In this document: positions 52,813 to 61,900 of the stretch, piece after piece | Layout of the letters: the number at the start of each line of letters is the position of its first letter | Position numbering within the stretch: position 1 is the first letter of the stretch | Assembly (NCBI RefSeq): GCF_029946145.1 | Contig: NZ_JAQSDY010000013.1 | Span: 124,001 to 188,000 of the forward strand | DNA: 64,000 nucleotides | Reading direction: 5' to 3' | DNA from: Brevundimonas sp. | GTDB taxonomy: Bacteria > Pseudomonadota > Alphaproteobacteria > Caulobacterales > Caulobacteraceae | The notes under the pieces: model-generated | What the model saw: the letters and a program-made list of their open reading frames with translations, nothing else | The model's database searches: none | What the model was told of the DNA's origin: nothing | Position numbers and translations under genes: made by a program

Positions 52813-54837
52813 TCACCAGTCGAACGAAACGCCCGCCCGCAGGGTTCGTGGCGGGCCGAATCCCGCGATGCCGTCACCAGTCTCCGAGATCTCGATATCC
52901 TCATCCAGAAGATTGTCGGCGCTTGCGTACAGCGTGACGCCGCCGCGAACCCGCCAGTCGGCGCGCGCGTCGATCGTAAGCGCGGCCTCAAGCACGCGGC
53001 TGTTCAGGTCGTCGTCAAAACGCCGGCTCTCATAGCGAGCCCGGGCGCCGAGCGTCAGTCGCTCGGTCATGCGCCAGTCCACGCCCGCCGTGGCGCTCAG
53101 AACCGGCGCCTGGGCGGGCCGAAGGCCCGTCAGCCGCGGGGCCGCCGATCCACCATTCACCTTGGCGTTTGTCGCCGAAACGGCGCCGACGAGGGTCACA
53201 GTGTCGAACCGGTGCTCAGCCGTTAGCTCAAGTCCCGTCGCCTCGATGACGCCGGCGTTCCGCCGCTGGCGCAGCACCCCGCCTGCAGGGATGAAGCCGG
53301 CCCGCGGGAGGGCGGCTATCACCCCCGGCCCTTCACCGATGGTGACATTGACGATCGCATCCTCGATCCGGTTCCAGAACACGGTCGCGCCCAGGATCGT
53401 GCGGCCGCCGCTCCACGAAAGACCGGCTTCAACGCCCTGCAGCGTCTCGGGCTCCAGGGCGGCGTTAGCCTCCGTCAGGTCGTTGCTGACGCGGAACGGA
53501 CGATGAAGTTCGTTGAGCGTCGCCGGGCGAAAACTGGAATAGGCGGCGGCGCGGATCGCCAGACCGGCGCCCAGATCCCGGCGCAGGGCCAGACGGGCGC
53601 TGACCACGTCTCCTGAACGATCGGGATATGTTTCATCCAGCGTCGGCAAGCCTGTCGCGCGGTCGAGTTCCAGCCTGCGCCCTTCGGCGTTCTCCCAGCG
53701 ATCGAGACGCAGCCCGCCCGCAACCAGCCAGGGGCCGCCGGTCCATGAGGCTTCGGCATAGACGCCCACCACAGAGGTTTCGCCGCCGGCGAAACGGTCC
53801 CGCGTGAACTGACCGATCATGTACCGGAAGCGTTCCTGCGTTCCCCCTTCGCTGAAGCGGGCGTCCGCACCCACCTCCCCTTCCAGCCGTCCGCCCGCGA
53901 GGACCAGGGACTGGCGCACGGCCAGATTGCCGCCCCATCCACTGGCCGGAGTGGCGTACTGGTCATTGGCGGGCGCTGTCGTGGCGCGGCCAGCGGCGAC
54001 CGCCGCCGAGGTGTTGGCGAAGTCGCTCTCACGCCGCCAGACCTGAACGCGCGCGCCCAGGCGCCCCTCGCCCGGCGTCCTCGCAAGGGTGGCGCTATAA
54101 CCCTTGCCGCTGGCCGACGACCGCGCGCCGGCCAGGCCCGAGCCGCGATCCTCCTCATAGGCAGAGGCCCGCAAGGAAAGAGCCGTGGCGGCTTCCAGAC
54201 CGAGATCCACGCGCAGGGCGGCGCTGCGGGCCTCAAGGTCCAGCGGTGTGTCGGCGGCGCCCGCGGCGGGACCACGCACGGGGATGTAGCCATCAGACCG
54301 GTCGTAGAGAGCAGACGCCGTGATCGAGGCCCGGCCGTGGGTCAGCGTTGTCGCGGCCGCAAGACGGCGGCCTCCGTCCCCACCGGCGGAGGCGTCCAGC
54401 ACACCGCCATCGCGGTCGCGTTCGCGCAGGGTGATCACCCCCGTCAACGCACCCGCGCCGTAGGCTCCGGCTCCGGCTCCTCGGATGATATCAACGCTTT
54501 CCAGACTCTCAGGCGCGACCTGGGACCAGATCACCCATCCGCCGAACGGATCATTCAGCGGCTCCCCGTCAAGGGTCACCAGGGTGCGTCCCGCGCCCGA
54601 CGGTGCGATGGCGCGAAGACTGATCCCCTGCGTCGTCGGATTGGCGCCGAGGCTGGAGGTGCGCCGGAACAGCGAGACCGTCGGCACGGTCGCCAACGCC
54701 TCGTCCAGACGGGTCGCGCGATCAAGCGCCTGGCCCTCGAGCCGGACTACCGAAAAGGCCGCGTCGCCGGCTGCCGGCGGAAGCCGCGCGGCGGTGACGA
54801 CGACCTCCGGAAGGGGGGTGGGAGTATCCTGTATCAT
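52813..54837 (-). CDS. TonB-dependent receptor lacking a signal peptide
   Basis: A 674-residue outer-membrane receptor by sequence. The plug domain (to ~135) opens with EVVVTAARLPPAAGDAAFSV and contains LFRRTSSLGANPTTQGISLRAI and GAGAGAYGAGALTGVITLRE. The ~22-strand barrel ends in VSFDW (aromatic C-terminus, typical of outer-membrane proteins). The N-terminus is the problem: MIQDTPTPLPEVVV looks like the mature end after signal cleavage (usually ...A-QDTP...), but upstream codons (TWIGRV) form no signal peptide and a stop follows within ~20 codons. The receptor may be dead, rearranged or frameshifted. GTG just before the ATG is an alternative start. The substrate is unknown. Confidence 0.85.
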   Translation of the reverse strand: MIQDTPTPLPEVVVTAARLPPAAGDAAFSVVRLEGQALDRATRLDEALATVPTVSLFRRTSSLGANPTTQGISLRAIAPSGAGRTLVTLDGEPLNDPFGGWVIWSQVAPESLESVDIIRGAGAGAYGAGALTGVITLRERDRDGGVLDASAGGDGGRRLAAATTLTHGRASITASALYDRSDGYIPVRGPAAGAADTPLDLEARSAALRVDLGLEAATALSLRASAYEEDRGSGLAGARSSASGKGYSATLARTPGEGRLGARVQVWRRESDFANTSAAVAAGRATTAPANDQYATPASGWGGNLAVRQSLVLAGGRLEGEVGADARFSEGGTQERFRYMIGQFTRDRFAGGETSVVGVYAEASWTGGPWLVAGGLRLDRWENAEGRRLELDRATGLPTLDETYPDRSGDVVSARLALRRDLGAGLAIRAAAYSSFRPATLNELHRPFRVSNDLTEANAALEPETLQGVEAGLSWSGGRTILGATVFWNRIEDAIVNVTIGEGPGVIAALPRAGFIPAGGVLRQRRNAGVIEATGLELTAEHRFDTVTLVGAVSATNAKVNGGSAAPRLTGLRPAQAPVLSATAGVDWRMTERLTLGARARYESRRFDDDLNSRVLEAALTIDARADWRVRGGVTLYASADNLLDEDIEISETGDGIAGFGPPRTLRAGVSFDW

Positions 54838-54840
54838 CAC

Positions 54841-55126
54841 GCGCCCGATCCATGTTCCGCGTCGACGAAGGTCACGAAAAGATGCTCATGGCACGGGGTG
54901 GCGCGAACGTCGCGCACTGACTTCCCGCATCATCGCATTCGCAAGTCCGGGGTCTCGCGCTCCTTCGTTCGCGCCTGGCCGCCACCCGACATGAGCGATC
55001 CCGGCTCGCCGGCGCCATCATCGGCTTCCCTCGCCAATCATCGGACGGCTGTCCTTCCCACGCTGCCGGATCCGACCCAGCGTATCCTGAACGCCCGGCT
55101 GTCCGGCGATGTCCAGAGCACGCAAC
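54841..55126. other. intergenic region between receptor and membrane-protein gene
   Basis: No gene with coding support. A short plus-strand open frame at 54852-54920 (MFRVDEGHEKMLMARGGANV, 22 codons) has good codon bias and could be a gene remnant. A cobalamin riboswitch was looked for on the minus strand and rejected. Confidence 0.4.
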
Positions 55127-55648
55127 ATGTCCACCTCGACCGACAATCTCGTCGTCCTGCCGGAAGGCAAACCCTCAGTCCGCCTCCCTGTCGCCCGGGC
55201 GATCCTCATCGGCGGAACAGCCGCCGCGTTTCTCGATATCGGCTACGCCTTCACGGTCTGGTCCCTGGCCGGCGTCGGGCCCGAGGTGATCCTTCGCGCG
55301 ATCGCCAGCGGCGTACTGGGAGCGCCGGCCTTCGGCGGAGGCGCGGCGACCGCCATCCTGGGGGCTGTCCTGCACTGGCTGATAGCGCTGGCGATGGCCG
55401 CGGCCTATGTCGTCGCCGGCACGCGTCTGCCGACCCTGGTCCGGCGACCGTTCGTCTGGGGCCCGCTGTACGGCCTGGTGCTCTTCTTCATCATGGACCG
55501 GATCGTGGTGCCGCTGTCGGCCGCGCCAAACGGCGCGCCGCCCTCGATGGCGATGGTGCTCGGCCAGGTGGCGGCTCACATCGCCCTTGTGGGATTGCCG
55601 ATCGCCCTCGCCGCTCGCCACTTCTCCGCAAGGTCCCGGAGTGCCTGA
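55127..55648 (+). CDS. small integral membrane protein
   Basis: A 173-residue protein with about four helices: ILIGGTAAAFLDIGYAFTVWSLA, AILGAVLHWLIALAMAAAYVV, WGPLYGLVLFFIMDRIVVPL and QVAAHIALVGLPIALAARHF. The order and the aspartate in MDRIVVPL resemble YagU/DUF1440-like proteins, without a firm family match. ATG 55127 (MSTSTDNL) has AGAGCA nearby; ATG 55109 is in frame but lacks a ribosome site. A cluster of hairpins follows the stop. No function can be proposed. Confidence 0.75.
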   Translation: MSTSTDNLVVLPEGKPSVRLPVARAILIGGTAAAFLDIGYAFTVWSLAGVGPEVILRAIASGVLGAPAFGGGAATAILGAVLHWLIALAMAAAYVVAGTRLPTLVRRPFVWGPLYGLVLFFIMDRIVVPLSAAPNGAPPSMAMVLGQVAAHIALVGLPIALAARHFSARSRSA

Positions 55649-55680
55649 CCCGCGGATCGGTCCCGGTGGACAGAACTGAC

Positions 55681-55784
55681 GCGCGAAATCCTCCCCCCCG
55701 GATTTCGTGCGTCATGCCGGAGCGTTGATCGCTCCGGCTTCGGCCCCCATCGTCGCCCGTACTCCCGATACGGCGGCGATGGGG
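55681..55784. other. three consecutive stem-loops
   Basis: GCGCGAAATCC/GGATTTCGTGC (55681-55710, one mismatch), GCCGGAGCG/CGCTCCGGC (55716-55738, perfect 9 bp) and CCCCATCGTCGCCCGTA with TACGGCGGCGATGGGG (55745-55784, one bulge) stand in a row between the membrane-protein gene and tRNA-Thr. No U-tract follows any stem. Confidence 0.75.
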
Positions 55785-55847
55785 TTAGCCCGCCGTCTTG
55801 ACGTCCTTCATGCCGCGCCAGCATAAGGGCCGCCCGTCGGGACGGCG

Positions 55848-55923
55848 GCCGGCTTAGCTCAGTTGGTAGAGCGCCAGTTTTGTAAACTGGATGTCGCGGG
55901 TTCGATTCCTGCAGCCGGCACCA
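55848..55923 (+). tRNA. tRNA-Thr(TGT)
   Basis: Acceptor GCCGGCT/AGCCGGC, discriminator A, encoded CCA (55921-55923). Anticodon stem CCAGT/ACTGG encloses TTTGTAA, anticodon TGT. T-arm GCGGGTTCGATTCCTGC. It ends 10 bp before the convergent feoB stop. Confidence 0.97.
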
Positions 55924-55932
55924 TCGCCTCCG

Positions 55933-57804
55933 TCAGCCGCCGCCCATGGCGACCGCGATCCGGTAGACGGCGAAGGCGGCCAGATAGGCCAGGCCGAACA
56001 TGTAGGCCACCATCACCCACATCCATTTCCACGAGTTCAGCTCGCGCTTCACCACGCCCAGGGTCGCCACGCACTGGGGCGCGAAGACGTACCAGGCCAG
56101 GAAGGCCAGGCCGGTCGCCAGCGACCACTGGGCCGCCAGGGTCGCGCCCAACAGGCTGGTCGCGCTTTCGGGATCGGCCACGGCGTAGACCGTGCCCAGG
56201 GCCGCCACGGCGACCTCGCGCGCGGCCATGCCGGGCACCAGGGCGATGACCATCTGCCAGTTGAAGCCGATGGGGGCGAAGATCGGCTCCAGCGCGTGCC
56301 CGATCATGCCGGCGAAGCTGTAGTCGATGGCCGGGCGGGTCGCGCCTTCAGGCGGATAGGGGAAGGTGGCCAGGGCCCAGACGATAACCATCAGAGGCAG
56401 GATGATCCGCCCCGCCCGCTCAAGGAAGATGCGCGCCCGGACCCACAGATTGAACAGGACGCTTTTCATGTCGGGCGTCTTGTAGGCCGGAAGCTCCATC
56501 ATGAACGGCTCGACCGCCCCTCGCCAGAACACCTTGCGGATCACGAACGAGACCGCCAGCGCGCTGATGATGCCTGCGGCGTAGAGGCCGAACATCACCA
56601 GCCCCTGCAGGCTGGCGAAGCCCCAGACCTGCTGGTTGGGAATGAAGGCGGCGATGATCAGGGTGTACACCGGGATGCGCGCCGAACAGGTCATGAGCGG
56701 CGCGACCATGATGGTTGTCAGGCGGTCGCGTTTGGAATCGATGACCCGCGCCGCCATGATCCCGGGAATGGCGCAGGCGAAGCTGGACAACAGTGGAATG
56801 AAGGCGCGGCCGTGCAGTCCCGCCCCGCCCATGATCCGGTCCATCAGGAAGGCCGCCCGGGCCATGTAGCCGAAGTCTTCCAGCAGGATGATGAACAGGA
56901 ACAGGATCAGGATCTGGGGCAGGAATACCAGCACGCTGCCAACGCCGGAGATCAGACCGTCAACGACCAGGCTCTGCCAGATGCCATCGGGCATCACCGC
57001 CGCGACACCGACACCCACGGCCGCCAGAAGACCCTCGATGCCGTCCATCAGTGGCGCGGCCCAAGCGAATACGGCCTGGAACATGACGAACAACAGGGCC
57101 AGAAGAATCACCAGCCCGCCGACCGGGTGAAGCAGGACCGAATCGATCCTGCCCGTCAGGGTGTCGGGCCGCTCGGGCGGGCGGACGCAGGCCTTCATGA
57201 TCCGTTCGGCCTCGCGGGCCGCGGTGCGAAGGGCGTCGGCGTCCGGCGCGGCCCAGGCGTTGGCGGCCATCCGGGGCGCGGCGTCCACGACGCCCGCGAC
57301 GGTCGCGATCAGGTCTTCGATGCCGCGCTTGCGCGTCGCCACCGTGGTGACGATCGGCACGGCCAGCTCGGCCGACAGCCGGTCCAGATCGATGCGCAGG
57401 CCCTGACGCTGGGCGATGTCGTACATGTTCAGCGCCAGCACCATCGGCCGGCCGACGGCCTTCAGCTCGAGGACAAGCCGCAGGACCAGACGCAGGTTGG
57501 TCGCGTCGGCGACGCAGATGATCACGTCGGGCGGCGTCTCTCCCGCCAGCTTGCCCAGAACGGCGTCGCGAGTGACTTCCTCATCGGGGCTGCGGGCGCG
57601 AAGGGAATAGGTGCCGGGCAGGTCGAGCACCGACAGGGTGCGGCCGTCCGCCGAGCGGATCAGACCCTCCTTACGTTCGACGGTGACGCCGGCGTAATTG
57701 GCGACCTTCTGGTGGGCGCCGGTCAGGGCGTTGAACAGGGCGGTCTTGCCGCTGTTCGGATTGCCCACGAGCGCGACCCGCGCGCTCCGTACCGCCACGT
57801 CCAT
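55933..57804 (-). CDS. feoB: ferrous iron transporter FeoB
   Basis: Inner-membrane Fe(II) importer with an N-terminal G domain; 623 residues, shorter than E. coli FeoB. G1 VGNPNSGKTALFNALTGAHQ, switch region ANYAGVTVERKEG, G3 LDLPGTYSL; the G4 position reads NMYD rather than NKxD, as in several FeoB proteins. The membrane part has the paired gate motifs (CAIPGIMAARVID and CSARIPVYTLIIAAF region). ATG 57804 overlaps the feoA stop by 1 bp (TGATG). No feoC follows; tRNA-Thr is next. Confidence 0.96.
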   Translation of the reverse strand: MDVAVRSARVALVGNPNSGKTALFNALTGAHQKVANYAGVTVERKEGLIRSADGRTLSVLDLPGTYSLRARSPDEEVTRDAVLGKLAGETPPDVIICVADATNLRLVLRLVLELKAVGRPMVLALNMYDIAQRQGLRIDLDRLSAELAVPIVTTVATRKRGIEDLIATVAGVVDAAPRMAANAWAAPDADALRTAAREAERIMKACVRPPERPDTLTGRIDSVLLHPVGGLVILLALLFVMFQAVFAWAAPLMDGIEGLLAAVGVGVAAVMPDGIWQSLVVDGLISGVGSVLVFLPQILILFLFIILLEDFGYMARAAFLMDRIMGGAGLHGRAFIPLLSSFACAIPGIMAARVIDSKRDRLTTIMVAPLMTCSARIPVYTLIIAAFIPNQQVWGFASLQGLVMFGLYAAGIISALAVSFVIRKVFWRGAVEPFMMELPAYKTPDMKSVLFNLWVRARIFLERAGRIILPLMVIVWALATFPYPPEGATRPAIDYSFAGMIGHALEPIFAPIGFNWQMVIALVPGMAAREVAVAALGTVYAVADPESATSLLGATLAAQWSLATGLAFLAWYVFAPQCVATLGVVKRELNSWKWMWVMVAYMFGLAYLAAFAVYRIAVAMGGG

Positions 57805-58112
57805 CAGGCGGCGGCCTCTTCCGGAACGAAGACGGCTTCGGCGACCAGGGCTGCCTCGAAGCGGACCAGCAGACTGGCGGCCTCATGCCGGCGCAGGGCC
57901 ACGCGCATGTCGTCCACCTTCATGGCGATGGGATCCCGGCCGAACAGGCCCTCGTGCAGCAGTTCGATCCGCGCGCCCTCGACGAACCCCAGTTCGAGCA
58001 ACCGGCGTTCCAGCTCCAACGCATGCTCGTCCGCAGGCCCACGGTCGCCGACCTGGACGATGACGCCCCGGTCGCCCTGGCGGGCATGGCTCAGTTTGAA
58101 GATATCGGACAT
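57804..58112 (-). CDS. feoA: FeoA family protein
   Basis: A 102-residue SH3-like protein that assists FeoB. Seen: LSHARQGDRGVIVQVGDRGPADEHALELERRLLELGF, EGARIELLHEGLFGRDPIAMKVDDMRVALRRHEA, the family core. ATG 58112 was chosen from a longer out-of-family frame. Coupled to feoB by a 1-bp overlap. A palindromic TGATTATCA lies about 44 bp upstream. Confidence 0.92.
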   Translation of the reverse strand: MSDIFKLSHARQGDRGVIVQVGDRGPADEHALELERRLLELGFVEGARIELLHEGLFGRDPIAMKVDDMRVALRRHEAASLLVRFEAALVAEAVFVPEEAAA

Positions 58113-58155
58113 CAGGTTCGCACTCACCGCCGCGGCTCTCCGCGTCTGTTGACAG

Positions 58156-58164
58156 TGATTATCA
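58156..58164. promoter_or_regulatory. possible iron-regulator (Fur-like) site upstream of feoA
   Basis: TGATTATCA is a 9-bp palindrome 44 bp upstream of the feoA ATG, within CAGTGATTATCAGG. It resembles half of a Fur-type box, but only one copy is visible. Confidence 0.3.
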
Positions 58165-58259
58165 GGTGCGACTGGCTGTCGTCCAGCCTGACGTGACGTC
58201 GCACCGGTTGCCGGGCGTCGTGGTTCGGCTATCAAAGGCGCGTATCGCCGGAGCCGCCC

Positions 58260-58751
58260 ATGACCCGCCTTGTTCTGACCGTCCTCGCCGCTGTGACCCT
58301 GGCCGGGTGTGGCCAGGGCGAGGCCGGAGAAAGGGAAGACGCTGCCGCGACTCCCGGGCCGCCGCCGCCGACAGAGGCGGCGAAAATGGCCCTGCTGGCC
58401 GCCCTCCCCGCGCCCTACAATCAGGCTGATCTGGAGAATGGCCGCCGAGTCTTCGCCCGATGCCGTTCGTGCCACACGATCACCGAGGGGGGCCCGAACA
58501 TGACCGGACCCAATCTTTACGGCGTCTTCGGCCGCCAGGCCGGAAGCCAGACCGAATACAACTACTCGACCGCCGTGAAGGAGGCCGGCTTCGCCTGGGA
58601 CGGCGAGCGGCTGGACCACTGGCTGGAGAACCCGCGCACCTTCCTGCGCGGGACCAAGATGAGTTTCCCCGGCATCCCCGACGCCACCGACCGTCGGGAC
58701 GTGATCGCGTATCTGAAGGTCGAGACCGGCCATATGCCGGCGGCCCGTTAG
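58260..58751 (+). CDS. lipoprotein class I cytochrome c
   Basis: A 163-residue protein with a lipoprotein signal (LTVLAAVTLAGC, lipobox LAGC) and a proline-rich spacer, then a c-type domain: heme motif CRSCH in RVFARCRSCHTITEGG, GPNLYGVFGRQAG, and the axial Met in TKMSFPGIPD. The fold matches cytochrome c552/c556-like membrane-anchored electron carriers, probably feeding a terminal oxidase. CGGAG precedes ATG 58260. Divergent from feoAB; no oxidase gene is nearby. Confidence 0.92.
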   Translation: MTRLVLTVLAAVTLAGCGQGEAGEREDAAATPGPPPPTEAAKMALLAALPAPYNQADLENGRRVFARCRSCHTITEGGPNMTGPNLYGVFGRQAGSQTEYNYSTAVKEAGFAWDGERLDHWLENPRTFLRGTKMSFPGIPDATDRRDVIAYLKVETGHMPAAR

Positions 58752-58996
58752 CACCCGGCGGGAGCGGAACGGATCCGGAAGAGTCCGCTGACCGGGATTT
58801 TTCGACGGACAAATCGGACACATCGGACTTTTCACAACGATGGCGGGTGGCGATCAGCGGCGGCGACTGTCATTCCGCCAGTCAAACGCGGCTGGCGGCA
58901 GCGCCAGGCAAACCGCTGTCCGCGTAAAAATATGTCGTTGTTTTTGAACGTCTTGGTGGATTATCCGGCGCCATCTAAAAAGACCGGACCCGCGTT

Positions 58997-61900
58997 CTAC
59001 TCCGCCGCGGCCGGCACAGCGTCGTTGGCGGCGGCCTCGGTGGCTTCCCATTCCTCGATCTTGCGGGCGGTATATTCCGGAGACTTGGTGAAGCGCGCCA
59101 GCACGCCATAGATCACCGGCACCACGAACAGGGTCAGCAGGGTCGCAAACATGGCCCCGGCGAAGATGACCACGCCGATGGTCTGGCGGCTGCCCGCGCC
59201 TGCGCCCTGCCACAGCACCAGAGGCAAGGCGCCGAAGGCCGTGGCGATCGACGTCATGATGATGGGCCGCAGGCGCAGGGTCGAAGACTCGATGATCGCG
59301 TCATGGATCGACCGGCCCTGATCGCGCAGCTGGTTGGCGAATTCGACAATCAGGATGCCGTTCTTGGCCGCCACGCCGATCAGGATGATCAGGCCGATCT
59401 GCGAGTAGATGTTCAGGCTGGAACCCGCCATCATCAGGCCGAACAGCCCACCGGCCGCGGCCAGCGGCACGGTGAGCATGATGACCGCGGGTGTGATCCA
59501 GCTTTCGAACTGCGCCGCCAGCACCAGGAAGACCAGCAGTAGCGCCAGCCCGAAGGCGGCGGCGACCGCCCCGCCCGCTTCCTGCTGGTCGCGCGCGGCG
59601 CCGCCCCATTGGGTGGTGACGACGCCCTGCGGCTGTTCGCGGGACACGCGGGTCATGAACTCGGTGGCGTCAGCCAAGGTCGTGCCGGGGTTCAGGTCGG
59701 CGGAGATGGAGATGGCCCGCTGGCGGTCCAGCCGACGCCGGTCCGGCGTGTCGCCCGACGTCTGGGTCGTGACCACCGCCGACAGGGGCACCAGCTGGCC
59801 CGAGCCGGTCGCGACATGGAGAGCTTCGAGGTCGCCCACGCTGCGCCGGTCGTCGCGCCGGGTCTGCAGGATGACGTCGTATTCCTGACCGCCGCGCAGA
59901 TAGGTCGTGGCCCGCCGGGAACCGAACATGGTCTCAAGCGTCCGTCCGATGGCCTGCGAGGAGACGCCGAGCGCGGCCGCCTTCTCCGGATCGACGTCGA
60001 CCAGCAGGCGCGGCGCGTTGGGCTCGTAGTTCAGGCGCGGCCGCGAGAATCCGGGGTTCTCCAGCGAGGCGGCCAGCACGGGCTGCAGCCAGTTGTAGAT
60101 GTCCCCGTATTCAGAGCCCGTCACCACCATTTCGATGGAGTTGGAGTTGCCGCCGCCGCGCTGGAAGGCGCCGGGGACCGAGGCGTTGACCTGGGCGTCT
60201 GTCTGACCGCGCAGCTTGCCGTTCAGTTCCTGGGCGATCTCGTCGGCGGCCCGGTCGCGTTCGGACCAGTCGCTGAGGATCAGAACGCCGTTGCCCGAGC
60301 TGAAGCCGCCGCCGCCGAACCCGGGGGCGGAGATCAGATAGTTGTTCGCCTCGCCACTGGCCTTGTATTCCGCGAGGATGGGTTCGATCCCCATCATGAT
60401 CTTGCGGGTGTAATCGAAGCCGGCGCCCTCAGGTCCCTGGACGCGGATCTGCACCCGGCCGCGGTCTTCGGCCGGAACCAGCTCATTGGGCAGGGCGAAG
60501 AACATGGCGGCCGCCCCTCCGGCGACCACCAGCACGAGTCCGGCCACGCCGACGACGGCGATCCGCTTGCCCAGCAGGGCCTGAAGCGAATTGCCGTACG
60601 AGTTGCGCAAGGCGTCCATGCCCCGATCAACCTTGCGCGCCAACCATCCGCCGCCCGAGGCAGGCTTCAGGATGCGGGAAGCCAGCATGGGCGACAGGGT
60701 CAGGGCGAGGAAGGCGGAAAACGCCACGGCCGCCGCGATCGCCGCCGCCAGCTCCACGAAAAGCCGTCCGACGTAGCCCGGCAGGAACAGCAGGGGCGCG
60801 AACACGGCCAGCAGAACGATGGTCGTGGCCACGACGGCGAAGAACACCTGACGCGTGCCCCGCTCGGCGGCCACCAGCGGCGGTTCGCCGTGATCCAGGC
60901 GACGCTGGATGTTCTCGGTCACGACGATGGCGTCGTCCACCACCAGGCCGATGGCCAGCACCAGAGCCAGAAGCGTCAGCAGGTTCAGCGAAAAGCCCAG
61001 CGGAGCCAGGACGATGAAGGTCGACAGCAGGCAGATCGGGGCCACGATCGACGGAATGAAGGCCGCCCGCATGCTGCCCAGGAAGATGAAGTTCACCAGC
61101 GCCACCAGCGCGAGGGAAATGCCGATGGTGATCCAGACCTCGTCAATGGCGTGCGAGGTGAAGACCGAGTTGTCGGATCCGACGACCAGTTCGGCCCCCG
61201 CGGGCAGGCTGGGGCGAACCTGTTCCAGCATATCCTCGACGCCCCTGGAGATGGCGAGGTCGTTGGACTGGGCCTGACGGGTGACGGCCAGACCGATCTG
61301 GTCCTGTCCGTTGCCTCGGAACAGACGGCGGTCTTCGGCGGGAGCCTCCTCGATGCGGGCGATGTCGCCGAGACGAGTGACATAGGCGGACTGGCCCTGG
61401 ATGGCGCCCGAGGCGCCGCTGGGCAGGGCCGTCGCGCTGGACGCCGCTCCGGTCTGGATGGCGGCCGCCGTGCCGGAGCCGCGCGTGCCGATCGGCAGCT
61501 GGCGGAAGTCCTCGGCCCGGGCGTAGGTGCGGGCGACGCGGACCGTATAGTCCTTCTGGCCCGACTCGAGCTGGCCGGCCGGCAGTTCGACGTTCTGCGT
61601 CGTGAGGGCGGTCTCGACGTCGTTGACGGTCAGGCCGCGCGCGGCGAGCGCCGAGGCGTCCAGCCAGATGCGCATGGCATAGCGCTGCTCGCCGTAGATC
61701 TGGACCTGGGCCACGCCAGGCACTGTCGCCAGACGGTCGATCAGATAGCGGTCGGCGTAGTCCGTCAGCTCCAGCCTGTTCATGGTCGTCGAACGCAGGA
61801 ACAGGATCATGATCGGCTGGCTGTCGGTGTCGGCCTTGGACACCTCGGGCGGCTGGGCCTGGTCCGGCAGGCGGCCGACGACGCGGGAGACCCGGTCGCG

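Noticed and set aside
54841..55100. Cobalamin riboswitch upstream of the TonB receptor
   Set aside because: A GAGGGAAGCCGATG stretch on the minus strand looked suggestive, but the B12 box and the central core were not found.
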